Positions 50,101 to 58,008 of a stretch of 64,000 nt of DNA are shown here, piece by piece; the first letter of the stretch is position 1, and each line of letters starts with the position of its first letter. Origin of the DNA: Tritrichomonas foetus. Its lineage: Eukaryota > Parabasalia > Tritrichomonadida > Tritrichomonadidae. Below the pieces are notes generated by a model that was given only the letters and a program-made list of their open reading frames with translations, searched no databases and had not been told where the DNA came from. The position numbers and the translations under genes are program-made. The stretch lies in contig MLAK01000586.1 of NCBI GenBank assembly GCA_001839685.1, forward strand, positions 1 to 64,000, read 5' to 3'.

Positions 50101-51131
50101 GTCGAAATTTTATTTGCTCGGCTGATAGAACCCTTAAAAACTGTTTATTACCAAAATTTCCACCAAAATTCTCACCGAGTTATAAAAAAGAACTTGATTT
50201 TTTTTGCAAATTGTTTTCTGCGCATGAAGATTCATACGAAAAAGGTCAAAATATTTCTCTTTCTTCATTAATTGAATTAATTGTTGGTTTGATTAGTACG
50301 ATTGAGTTCCGAGATCGCTCAAATCCATTATTTTCCACCAAAAAAACAAATGTTTTGCTCATTAAATATTTGTTTAGGACAATTTGGTATCTTCAAAAAG
50401 TAAAAAAACAACAACTACGTGAAAAATCATCTCCGATTTGGGTTTTGATTTCCAAATTAGTTGATTCTGATGATCCTCAATTAAATTTTCAACCCTTTGC
50501 ATCAATCATTAAAAATATGTTAAAAGGTGAAGAAGAAAACATTCGAAGATTCGATCGCCAAGTTGCAATTTTACATAATTGTATTTTTAATGAAACTATC
50601 AATCTTCCAAATCCATCAAACTTAAGGAAAAATTTATTAAATATTGATTTTCCCAATATGTTTTTGGAGTTTATCTTACCCAAATATGGTTCAATTCCTG
50701 TAGATAAACATTTTTTGGAAATTGGATTATGTTTAATGACTGGACAAATTGTATATTTCCAGAAAAATAAAGAAAATCCTTCTTCTGCAGTAAGCCATAT
50801 CGAATATACCAAAAACAACTGTGGAGGATTATGTCCTATTTTAGTTTTAACAGGAGAAAAAGCCACATCTGTTCAAATCTTTACAGACACATTTTCAACC
50901 AATGTAACTCTGCGACCATTTTATTTAACTGTTAATGGCGACGAAAACATTGGATTTGAAAGTTCCTATATGGCGCCATACTTCAAAAAAATTGTATATG
51001 AAAAAACAATGGATATATTTTTTTCTGGTGAATGGATTTCTCTTATCGAGTCAAAGGATTTCGTTGGAAATGTTTTTGGTAGAAATAGTGAAGATGAAAA
51101 TAATGACGAATATATTGGTGCATCATCTTAA
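47166..51131 (+). CDS. UBR-box RING E3 ubiquitin ligase (N-recognin-like)
   Basis: 1321 aa. A UBR zinc box lies at residues about 20-117: YCKEC (C64, C67), CICINCF, HGNHKGH, CDCGD (C100, C102), GFCSEH (C114, H117). UBR boxes bind destabilising N-terminal residues. A long helical solenoid follows. After a basic helix (EEERQRKKKAAQAARLNALKQ, near 840) and an acidic Asn-rich linker comes a RING-like domain at about 918-1000 (EICSICQ, SICIHLVHSKC, NFICSADR). The order matches yeast Ubr1 and animal UBR1/2. The protein is shorter than the 1750-1950 aa of those enzymes, so parts of the middle are missing or compressed. It probably targets N-degron substrates to the proteasome. Type-1 versus type-2 specificity cannot be read. 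Confidence 0.92.
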   Translation: MDASLEDLSLRFEIDVKSACSFCEKIICGDEFENIEDFISYQQSKLPPNYCDRSWNEKTITAYCKECSLTQNSCICINCFLHGNHKGHNVSFTIGNVGNCDCGDRSAWNYLGFCSEHFYKKPEELPADLQLFLTNAFIAAFKHTNFLAVHRPETFSEICTWVKKFSDINSSFKALVSNIFFEKHINLADIMRNYINYSSMSAMALLNLLSSLTNDALMSKAITKAVFEVFPDYVFSLLSILCSEKPKKRPVEQLFNIFKIITYGFMHANIKEALKENIDWVSSMSKTIKLMFEFIMRNYNFRYLTNAKYDQLFLSITDLISEVAVNPNQHDNAILFSKMFFKELLKIEGFTKFTRFVNEKEEEGPKKESTSLHITFYISDILRRLCVIDTDEKSCYKGMLKFLEKNFWNDTFDDVHDIHFLLRPFLKPGVFGTEDLSLHIAFEKLLLNQPGKLEFMQFLYNYLREHHNNIQNKQSSSWCNESKNELRDNGLNSEFDSRNLQFNEFLLSFSILPLRFFAVHYQVNYFFQCNSKTFVIAINSFTFKGNINLRLMPLFALIQMMYGIVDDKEYAMSTLLHTFGIFEVTESKDFHYTLLNLLFFLSNLVTDRICLMNDLRSLEERIIALELGDNHLISATQIADLFWPELINSSFYQNVVDEVTVRITTDIETKFKLADEKYWNPIAPWVSHISNKCASFFQKNKDKLLPFTKFTPEPFNLNLGGLLQTRAVYAIIYFIASTTVCEHNAPVVSVHFILNLLIILRQITPKDEFTVYEIECSNLPELIEKIPSKFDDMLHCQIKYSKYQPHDLISLIKQLGVIGINVLKEISELSSEDVDTSFLEEERQRKKKAAQAARLNALKQIQQNTKIAFDEEESENETQNQINHSLNNQSNSLNEQKNDEVKSQVDDDEIENKNDGIDEICSICQTNEKEILWFPMTIYQSSLSTFVSSESNWNPVSEISASICIHLVHSKCVKNLKVGRNFICSADRTLKNCLLPKFPPKFSPSYKKELDFFCKLFSAHEDSYEKGQNISLSSLIELIVGLISTIEFRDRSNPLFSTKKTNVLLIKYLFRTIWYLQKVKKQQLREKSSPIWVLISKLVDSDDPQLNFQPFASIIKNMLKGEEENIRRFDRQVAILHNCIFNETINLPNPSNLRKNLLNIDFPNMFLEFILPKYGSIPVDKHFLEIGLCLMTGQIVYFQKNKENPSSAVSHIEYTKNNCGGLCPILVLTGEKATSVQIFTDTFSTNVTLRPFYLTVNGDENIGFESSYMAPYFKKIVYEKTMDIFFSGEWISLIESKDFVGNVFGRNSEDENNDEYIGASS

Positions 51132-51401
51132 AGCTGAAACTTTCTTGTTTTTTAGTAAGAGTTCTAATGGGATTCTATATAATAAATTGTTTGTATTTCG
51201 GTCGATTTTCTTTTCTTTGTTTAATTTTTTGCTTCATTAAAGACCAATATCGTTGACCAAAATCAATATTATTTTATATTCTGAATGAATATACCATGAA
51301 AAATATTTAAAAAAGGAAAAACGAATAAATAAAATGGATTATGAAAATTCTCGATTTTTCTTTTTTATAAAAATAGACAGTAATATAAAAACATAATAAA
51401 T
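51132..51401. other. convergent intergenic region
   Basis: 3' flanks of the UBR and CKK genes; A/T-rich, no gene. Confidence 0.5.
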
Positions 51402-54400
51402 TTAAAGGGCAACTGCGAAAACTTCATCAGTAAAACCTTTTTCAAAGTCTAAAAAGCCAAATTTGCGCGTACTAAAGTGATAGGAATAAAAGGCTCCGAT
51501 TTGAGACTCTGAAATCGAATCCTTTCCATTTCCCCAAATTTTGGTAATTTTTTTCTCGTTTTCATGTAGAATATAAATTCCTTCAACATTATAGGTGAAT
51601 GGATTTATCACAAGAATAAATCGATCTTCAAAATGTTTCCTCAAAATATGTTCAACATTAGGGAAAAGTGGCTTACTTGATAAATATTCGAATATGCTTC
51701 TGGAAATTGGATAATCAGGTTCATCATTTTCCAAAATTGCGATTTCTTTATCCAATGCTGCAATGACAGAGTTTTCCTGAATAGTCTTTTGGACAGAATT
51801 TGGTGCAGAATTTGATTTTGGTGCCAAGTTTGGTGTTTTTACCTGCTGAGAATGTGGAGCTGCATTAGGAGTTGGTGTTGAAGGAGTTTTCATTGTCTTG
51901 TTCAAAATATTTTTCACTGGTGTATTATTTTTACTTTCGAAATCTTCAATTTCATCACTTTGGGCGTTTTCAAAATATTCATCAGTTAAAATCTCATCAT
52001 TCAGATTTTCATTTGAATTATTGGTATAAGTTCGACTACCAGTTATTTCTCCGTCGTCGTAGATTTCTGCGCTGCTTTCACGACTCATTCTTCTTGAATA
52101 ATCTTCTTCTTCATCCATCAAAGCAGCAGCAGCAACCTGGGCGAAAAATGATCTCGGAAATCGACAAGCAACACTGAAATCAGTTGGCTCAGTAAATTTT
52201 TCGAGTGTTTGAACCATTGAATCATCATTGTCATTTGGAATAATGACTGGGTCGAATTTTATTCTCTGTGTAGCAGGAATTCCAAGTTTGGTACCTTCAG
52301 GCAAAACAAATCTTATTCTTGGTGGTGGCGAGTTTTCAACTTTAGGTGTTTCTTCAACAGTTTCATTGTTTGAAGTTGGTTTTGTTGATGTTTCGATTGA
52401 TTTTGAAGATGTTTTTATTTCTTCAAGAACTTTTGAAGATGTTTTCAATTCATCAATACTTTTAGAAGACAACATCTCTTCAAGAAGTGGAATATCAATC
52501 GATTTGTCATCGTCATCATCATCAACAGAAATAGTGCTGGTGTTGAGGGTGCTGGTGTTGGCAACAACAACGTCATCATCATCGCTGGAGATGGAGACTG
52601 AAGGAATTTTTGGACTGGAGAGAAGAAGCGGCTGACTGTCTTCCGAGATTGACGTTTTATTTGCTGGTGGTGTTTTTGGCTGAACCTTTTGAGGAATCTT
52701 TGATGCACTTTGTGATGAAACCTGAGATGAAGAGATGTTAGGTGTTTGTTGCTGCTGTTGAGTAGAAGGAGTATTTGGTAATGATATAGTTTCTTGCTTC
52801 TGCGTCGTCTGGAGTTTATTTTGTATTGGTTTCTTTTGTTGAGGAGTGACCTGTTTTGATGGAGGTGTGTTTGCTGATTGTGAAGGAGTTACAGTGACTT
52901 GTTGCTGTTGTTGTTGTGGTTTTTGTGGTGTGATTTGTTGGGATTGCTTTGGAGTTTGTTGTTGAACATTTTGTGGAGACTTTGCTTGTGGTGTTTGTTT
53001 AACTTGAGATGTTTTTTCCTGTGTTTGTGGAGGTTTGGTTGGTTGGGGGCTTTGCTGAACCTTTTGAGGTGTTTGTTGCAGTGGTACAGAATCTGTTTGC
53101 GTTGGGGGTTTAGCAGGAAGCTGTGGTTTTTGTGGAATTGATGTTGCTTTTGGCTGTTGTTCTTGTGGGCGAATTGTGAGTTTTGGTGACTGTACAGAAA
53201 CTGAAGTAGATGTTGTTTGTTGGGGTGTTGCAGGTTTTGATTGTGCAGGTGAAGTCTTTGTTTGGAGACTTGGGCTTGGAGTGCGTTGCGGCGGTTTCAG
53301 AGGTTGTGGTGTTTTGGCTTGAGTAGCAGGTGGAATATCAACGACTTCAGGAGATGAAAAGAAGGAAATTGACTGACGAGTGGGAGTTGCTGCTGGTTTC
53401 TGTTGTGGCTGCTGTTTTTGAACTTGTTGTGGCGTTGCCGTGCCTTTTTGAGCTGTTGTCTGTGGCTGCACTTGTTTTTGTGGTATGGGTTGAGGTTTGG
53501 GTGTTGTAGATGTTGTTTGTTGTTGTGCCTGCTGTTGTGTTTTTTGTTGTATTGGTTGTTGTTGAGGTGGGGGCTTGGATGTGGTAGATGATGTTTGTGG
53601 TTGCGGTTGCGGTTTCTGTTGTTGTGTTTGTGTTTGTTGAGGTTGTGATTTTTGTTGTGGCTGCGCTTGCTGCTGTGGTTGTTGTTGAGCCTTTTGAGCC
53701 TGCTGTTGTGGTTGTTTCGATATAGTTTGTTGTTGAGCTGGTTTCTGTTGTGGCTGTTGTTGAATAGGTTGTGGTTTACTTGCTTGTGGTGTTGCTGCTT
53801 TTGTTTGAGCCTGCTGGGCTACTTGTGTACGAGGTTGTGGAGGAGTTTGCGGCTGTTGAGCAGCTGGTGGTTTTTGTTGCTGCGCAGCTTGTTGTGGGCG
53901 TTGCTGGACTGGAGCTTGCTTTTGTTGTGGCACATTTTGTTGTTGAGTTTGTTTTTGCTGTTGTTGTTGAGGTGTTTGCTGTGTTTGTTGCGTTTGTGGT
54001 TTTTGATATGTTTGATTTTGGTATTCACTTTGTGAAGAATGCGGCCGAGGAGGTTGTGGAGCTTGCTTCACTTGTAATTTCGCTTGCTGTTGTTGTTGTT
54101 GTTGTTTCTGTTGAGTTGGTTGTGGTTGTGTTGGACGTTGCTCCTGCACTTGGCGAACTTGCTGAGGTTTTTGTTGTGTTTGTGTCTGATTTTGTGGTGT
54201 TTGTGATTGTTGGCTTTGTTGTAAGGGTTTTTGCTGTTGTTGTGGTGGTGGTTGTGGTTTTGCTTGTTGCTGTTGAGGATTTTTCTTTTGAGGAACCTGT
54301 TGAACACTCGGTGGAGGCGGTCTCTGTTTAGGCGGCTGAGACAAAACAGGAGCAGGCATTGATGTTCGTGCTGGAAGTGTAGCTGCAAGGTCAACTGGCT

Positions 54401-55556
54401 GTTGTTGTTGTTGTTGCTGAGGTGGCCTTTGTGGTTGTGGTGTTCCTTTTTGTTGAATTGGCTGTTGAGCCTTCACTGGAGTTTTCTGTTGAATTTGAGC
54501 TTGCTGTTGTGGCTGTGCTTGTGCTTGTGCTTGTTTTGGAGCTTGGTTGAGATTTTGAACCTGCGCTCTTTGGCCATTATTTTGAACCGATGAAGGTCTC
54601 TTTCCTGGTTGGGATTGCCTAGTCTGCATTTGTGACTGTTGTTGCTGTTGTTGTTGTTGTTGTTGTTGTGATTCAATTCGTTGGTGGTTTTGTGCTGGCC
54701 TTAAGGGTCCCCTTTGAGATGGTTTTTGTTGCTCGCTGGGGCCCGAAAAACCGGCAAGTCTTTCTTGTATAATTTTTTCAATCCTTCCAACTTCTTCCAT
54801 TTCGTTTCCACTTTTTCCAGCTTGATAAGAATTCTGAGCATTTTTGGTCGGTGTTTGATTACCATGATGATGATTATTGGCCTTCATATTAGGTGAATTC
54901 CCACTTTTATTGCCTTTTTGACTCGTTTCTGGGCTTGATGAAATATCTGATTTTGGTTTTCCTGCATTCGTTGAATGTCTGACTGGAATTTTTGAAGGAG
55001 AGCTTTGTCTCTTTGGCGACGGTTTCCACGACGCCTGAACTTTCGTTTCGTCAACCGTCGTTGGCGGAATGATTGGATTAATTTCGCGTGGATCGATTGA
55101 ATCTTCAAACGATGAACTGTTTATGAGTCTCCTACTGTTTACGAGTTGGTTGAAATTATCGTGATTTACGGACGAAGTTCTGATTGGTTGTTTTTTGGGA
55201 GATTGATTTTTTCGGCGGAGATCTGAATCGTTTTGATAATTATTTGGTGGCGTTTGGGCGATGTTATGTGAATACGATGAAGTTGAGCCGGAAATTGAAG
55301 AGCGAGGTGAAGATGAAGAATGTGAATTTGATGATTTATCGCCGTATCGTCTTTGAATTGTCGATGCGTTGAGTCGGTCTGGATTTGTTCCTATAGGCTC
55401 ACTTGGTTTTGGCTTTGGTGAGTACTTACTGGAAGCAGGATTTCGCGTTGATTTTTGACTGGGCTGAGTTGACTTCCTCCTTGGAGTAGGCGGGTCAGTG
55501 TTTCGGCTTGCTGAACTTGCGCGAGTATTGTCACGCAAATTCCCTGCGCGAAGCAT
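51402..55556 (-). CDS. Gln/Pro-rich protein with C-terminal CKK-like microtubule-binding domain
   Basis: 1384 aa from the ATG; a TTG precedes it directly. Residues 1-260 are Ser/Arg/Pro-rich and basic. About 260-930 is a Gln/Pro/Lys/Thr low-complexity tract with many polyQ runs of up to about 11. Acidic segments (SSDDDDVVV, DDDDDDK) follow. The last 110 residues are folded: FEYLSSKPLFPNVEHIL, then RFILVINP (from 1312), VEGIYILHENEKKITKIWG, GKDSISESQIGAFYSYHF, STRKFGFLDF. This follows the CKK domain of CAMSAP/Patronin (H-F-V-I-L-F, L-Y-x-Y-x-x-x-x-x-x-x-x-K-I-x-G-x-G-P-K-S-I, K-Y-x-S-x-x-K-x-F). CKK binds microtubules near minus ends. The animal N-terminal CH domain is absent. Long frames on the opposite strand are shadows of the Gln codons. 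Confidence 0.75.
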   Translation of the reverse strand: MLRAGNLRDNTRASSASRNTDPPTPRRKSTQPSQKSTRNPASSKYSPKPKPSEPIGTNPDRLNASTIQRRYGDKSSNSHSSSSPRSSISGSTSSYSHNIAQTPPNNYQNDSDLRRKNQSPKKQPIRTSSVNHDNFNQLVNSRRLINSSSFEDSIDPREINPIIPPTTVDETKVQASWKPSPKRQSSPSKIPVRHSTNAGKPKSDISSSPETSQKGNKSGNSPNMKANNHHHGNQTPTKNAQNSYQAGKSGNEMEEVGRIEKIIQERLAGFSGPSEQQKPSQRGPLRPAQNHQRIESQQQQQQQQQQQSQMQTRQSQPGKRPSSVQNNGQRAQVQNLNQAPKQAQAQAQPQQQAQIQQKTPVKAQQPIQQKGTPQPQRPPQQQQQQQPVDLAATLPARTSMPAPVLSQPPKQRPPPPSVQQVPQKKNPQQQQAKPQPPPQQQQKPLQQSQQSQTPQNQTQTQQKPQQVRQVQEQRPTQPQPTQQKQQQQQQQAKLQVKQAPQPPRPHSSQSEYQNQTYQKPQTQQTQQTPQQQQQKQTQQQNVPQQKQAPVQQRPQQAAQQQKPPAAQQPQTPPQPRTQVAQQAQTKAATPQASKPQPIQQQPQQKPAQQQTISKQPQQQAQKAQQQPQQQAQPQQKSQPQQTQTQQQKPQPQPQTSSTTSKPPPQQQPIQQKTQQQAQQQTTSTTPKPQPIPQKQVQPQTTAQKGTATPQQVQKQQPQQKPAATPTRQSISFFSSPEVVDIPPATQAKTPQPLKPPQRTPSPSLQTKTSPAQSKPATPQQTTSTSVSVQSPKLTIRPQEQQPKATSIPQKPQLPAKPPTQTDSVPLQQTPQKVQQSPQPTKPPQTQEKTSQVKQTPQAKSPQNVQQQTPKQSQQITPQKPQQQQQQVTVTPSQSANTPPSKQVTPQQKKPIQNKLQTTQKQETISLPNTPSTQQQQQTPNISSSQVSSQSASKIPQKVQPKTPPANKTSISEDSQPLLLSSPKIPSVSISSDDDDVVVANTSTLNTSTISVDDDDDDKSIDIPLLEEMLSSKSIDELKTSSKVLEEIKTSSKSIETSTKPTSNNETVEETPKVENSPPPRIRFVLPEGTKLGIPATQRIKFDPVIIPNDNDDSMVQTLEKFTEPTDFSVACRFPRSFFAQVAAAALMDEEEDYSRRMSRESSAEIYDDGEITGSRTYTNNSNENLNDEILTDEYFENAQSDEIEDFESKNNTPVKNILNKTMKTPSTPTPNAAPHSQQVKTPNLAPKSNSAPNSVQKTIQENSVIAALDKEIAILENDEPDYPISRSIFEYLSSKPLFPNVEHILRKHFEDRFILVINPFTYNVEGIYILHENEKKITKIWGNGKDSISESQIGAFYSYHFSTRKFGFLDFEKGFTDEVFAVAL

Positions 55557-55937
55557 CAAAGTAGCAAAATTTAAAGAAATAAAAAAATATTTCTGATGCT
55601 ATTTGGTCATATTAATTGATAAAATTTAACGATAATAAGTAATTTTGAATAGAAACATTGATTGAGCGGGATTTTCTAATACCACCTTATTTTAAGTTAT
55701 TTTCATTTTGGATTGTTGTCCATTTAATAGACATTAATGTGATCCTAATGTAAACGTAATGGCTCTTCTAAATCATCCAACAAAACAACTTTAAAATCAA
55801 ACAAAACAGCATTTAAAATAAAAAAGAATGAATAAATGCAAAATCACATAATTGTTTCTTTTTAATACAATATCATAAAACATTACATCTAATAATTAGT
55901 TGTAATTCTTTGTTTTCATTTTTTGTTGTTGACTTTT
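55557..55937. other. intergenic region, no gene seen
   Basis: 381 A/T-rich bases between two minus-strand genes. Confidence 0.5.
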
Positions 55938-57602
55938 TCATTCATTTGCATCTTCTTCCACTTCATCATACTCGAATCCGAGATATTCAGAAATTTCATT
56001 CAATACAAGAAGCATAGTCTTCTGATCGTATTTATCAAACATCGGTACATTTTGCAGAATTTCACCAAAGTTCTTGAATTCCCAAGCTGATCGCATGATT
56101 AAGGCTCTGTTTCTTTGTGTATATCTCAAATTTGGTTCAGTTCTAAGCATCATTTCTGCAACTTTATGTTTAACTGCCATTAATTGGAGTAAAATCCTGT
56201 AAAGTCCTTTAATGGCTTCTTTTCTCATTGAATCAATTTCTTCAGCAATTCGATAAATCAATGAATACTCAATCTCCAATCCATATTTGGCCACCCATAA
56301 AACAATTACTTGAATTGCTCCTGCAGAAACATACTCATTTTGTTCATACATGAGATCAATGATCATTGGAATGTATTGTTCGTCAATATCAGCTGGATTA
56401 CAAAGAGAAAGGATATATAATCGTGGGAACAAGTAAAGATCACGAGTTGAACAAGCCCCACGAGATCCAATCAATGTTGATGTTGGACTGACTCCAAAAA
56501 TAGAAGTATTTGCAGCAGTATTTCCTATTGGTGAGTTCAAGATACTGTTCATATTATTTGGTGATTTTATTGGTGTCTTCAAAGGCGTGTTTATCGGTGT
56601 GTTTAATTGACTATTCATAGAATTGTTCATTGTGAACTGGCTGTAGGAACTTACAAGGGATGCGTTGGCAGATGATAATGGGGGAGCTTCTTCATCGAGT
56701 AAGAAGAAATCATACTGTGGATTGATTATTTGCTCGATTGTCCTTTGCGCGAGTTCTGGTGGAACGTCAATATTTTGAACTGGCATGTCATGAATCCACT
56801 TAATTTCGTGTTCTTTCTGAGGTGGAGATGAACGAAGTATCATTTCAATTGGTAGAAGGCTCTGCCAAATGGATTTATAAAGCTTGAACACTTCCTGGAC
56901 GTCAGAAAGAGTGAATGATTCTTGTTCAAGAAGCCATTCTTCAAATTCAGCTTGTGACATGGCCTTTTTAATGCTTTGGTTGGAAATCATTAAATCAATG
57001 ACCAAATTTGGTCTGAACTTTTTGAGCAATGGAATGACATCATATACCAACGATTCTGAAACAGTTGGATTACAAACGAACAATTGATTAAACAAGCAGG
57101 CAGCATCATAGTCGCGGCTTCCATTTGGATCAGCAAGTGAATTCATAAGGGAGAAAACGGACTCTTTCGATTCGAGAAGGAATTGAATCATTCGCTCAGA
57201 TTGCTTGACGAGAAGATGCTTGTAAATGATCTCGATGACTTTGGGGTTGAAACGTCCTTCTTCACCGAGGCCGGTGTGCATGAAAATTCCTGTGAGGAAT
57301 TCATTATCACAATTTAATAGTTCATATGGATCAGTTTCCGGACGACTGTTATCGACTCCTCTGAACATTGAAAGGAGTAAAGTGAATATTCCTTCTGTTA
57401 CTTCGGCTGGAGCATTTCCCATTGAAATATAGTTGACTATCTTCATTCTAATTTTCGATACGATGAAATGAGTAAATTCTGGAACAAACTTTGAGATTTC
57501 GGGGAGAAAAGATGATGCTGATGCAGCTTGTGATTTATTGAATCTGTCAAGAATATCAGATAATTGTTTCTTCCTTTTCTCGCGTTCTTTATTTGCCTTC
57601 AT
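55938..57602 (-). CDS. alpha-helical repeat protein of unknown function
   Basis: 554 aa. A basic start (MKANKEREKRKKQ) is followed by regular amphipathic helices typical of an armadillo/HEAT-like solenoid (about 30-270 and 385-540). They are interrupted by a flexible loop at about 310-385, rich in Asn and Ser-Thr-Pro, with NTPINTPLKTPIKSP, i.e. four S/T-P sites in 15 residues. That loop looks like a cluster for proline-directed kinases (CDK or MAPK). No family was recognised; a scaffold or phosphatase-subunit-like protein is possible. The C-terminus is acidic (EYDEVEEDANE). It is head-to-head with the RasGEF gene. Confidence 0.75.
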   Translation of the reverse strand: MKANKEREKRKKQLSDILDRFNKSQAASASSFLPEISKFVPEFTHFIVSKIRMKIVNYISMGNAPAEVTEGIFTLLLSMFRGVDNSRPETDPYELLNCDNEFLTGIFMHTGLGEEGRFNPKVIEIIYKHLLVKQSERMIQFLLESKESVFSLMNSLADPNGSRDYDAACLFNQLFVCNPTVSESLVYDVIPLLKKFRPNLVIDLMISNQSIKKAMSQAEFEEWLLEQESFTLSDVQEVFKLYKSIWQSLLPIEMILRSSPPQKEHEIKWIHDMPVQNIDVPPELAQRTIEQIINPQYDFFLLDEEAPPLSSANASLVSSYSQFTMNNSMNSQLNTPINTPLKTPIKSPNNMNSILNSPIGNTAANTSIFGVSPTSTLIGSRGACSTRDLYLFPRLYILSLCNPADIDEQYIPMIIDLMYEQNEYVSAGAIQVIVLWVAKYGLEIEYSLIYRIAEEIDSMRKEAIKGLYRILLQLMAVKHKVAEMMLRTEPNLRYTQRNRALIMRSAWEFKNFGEILQNVPMFDKYDQKTMLLVLNEISEYLGFEYDEVEEDANE

Positions 57603-58008
57603 TGTTTGTTTAAAATTAATGTTTGAAATGGTTTCTATGGTTTATTTTTATTCGAATTCAAGTTGCTATAAAATTTATTTCAGTACATTCAAATTGATTC
57701 AATTATGTATTGAATGCTGATAGAATTTTGTGAATCTATTTGTTCTACCATTCACCTCAGAATCAAACTTTTTGGGTTAATTGAATAATCCGATTTGAGT
57801 TGATTTGACCATTTAATTACACAAATGCTAAACCTACAAATAAACGGTTTATTTACAAGAAAAAGTTCATTTTTAAACTGTATTTCAAAAAATTGAATTT
57901 GTCAGTGATGTGAAAAATTATCTTAGGATTTCATCTGATGGAACGATAAGACGATAGAATCACATCAAAACCTCATAAACTTCTCAAAATTGCATCAAAA
58001 TTTATCAA
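57603..58008. other. divergent promoter region
   Basis: 406 bp between two head-to-head genes. A/T-rich; no convincing initiator at consensus spacing and no gene. Confidence 0.5.

Noticed and set aside
52228..54331. Long plus-strand open frames opposite the CKK protein (e.g. 53652-54035, 53771-54331)
   Set aside because: They are the complement of CAG/CAA-rich codons, giving Leu/Cys/Val-rich nonsense; the minus-strand frame is continuous and ends in a folded domain.
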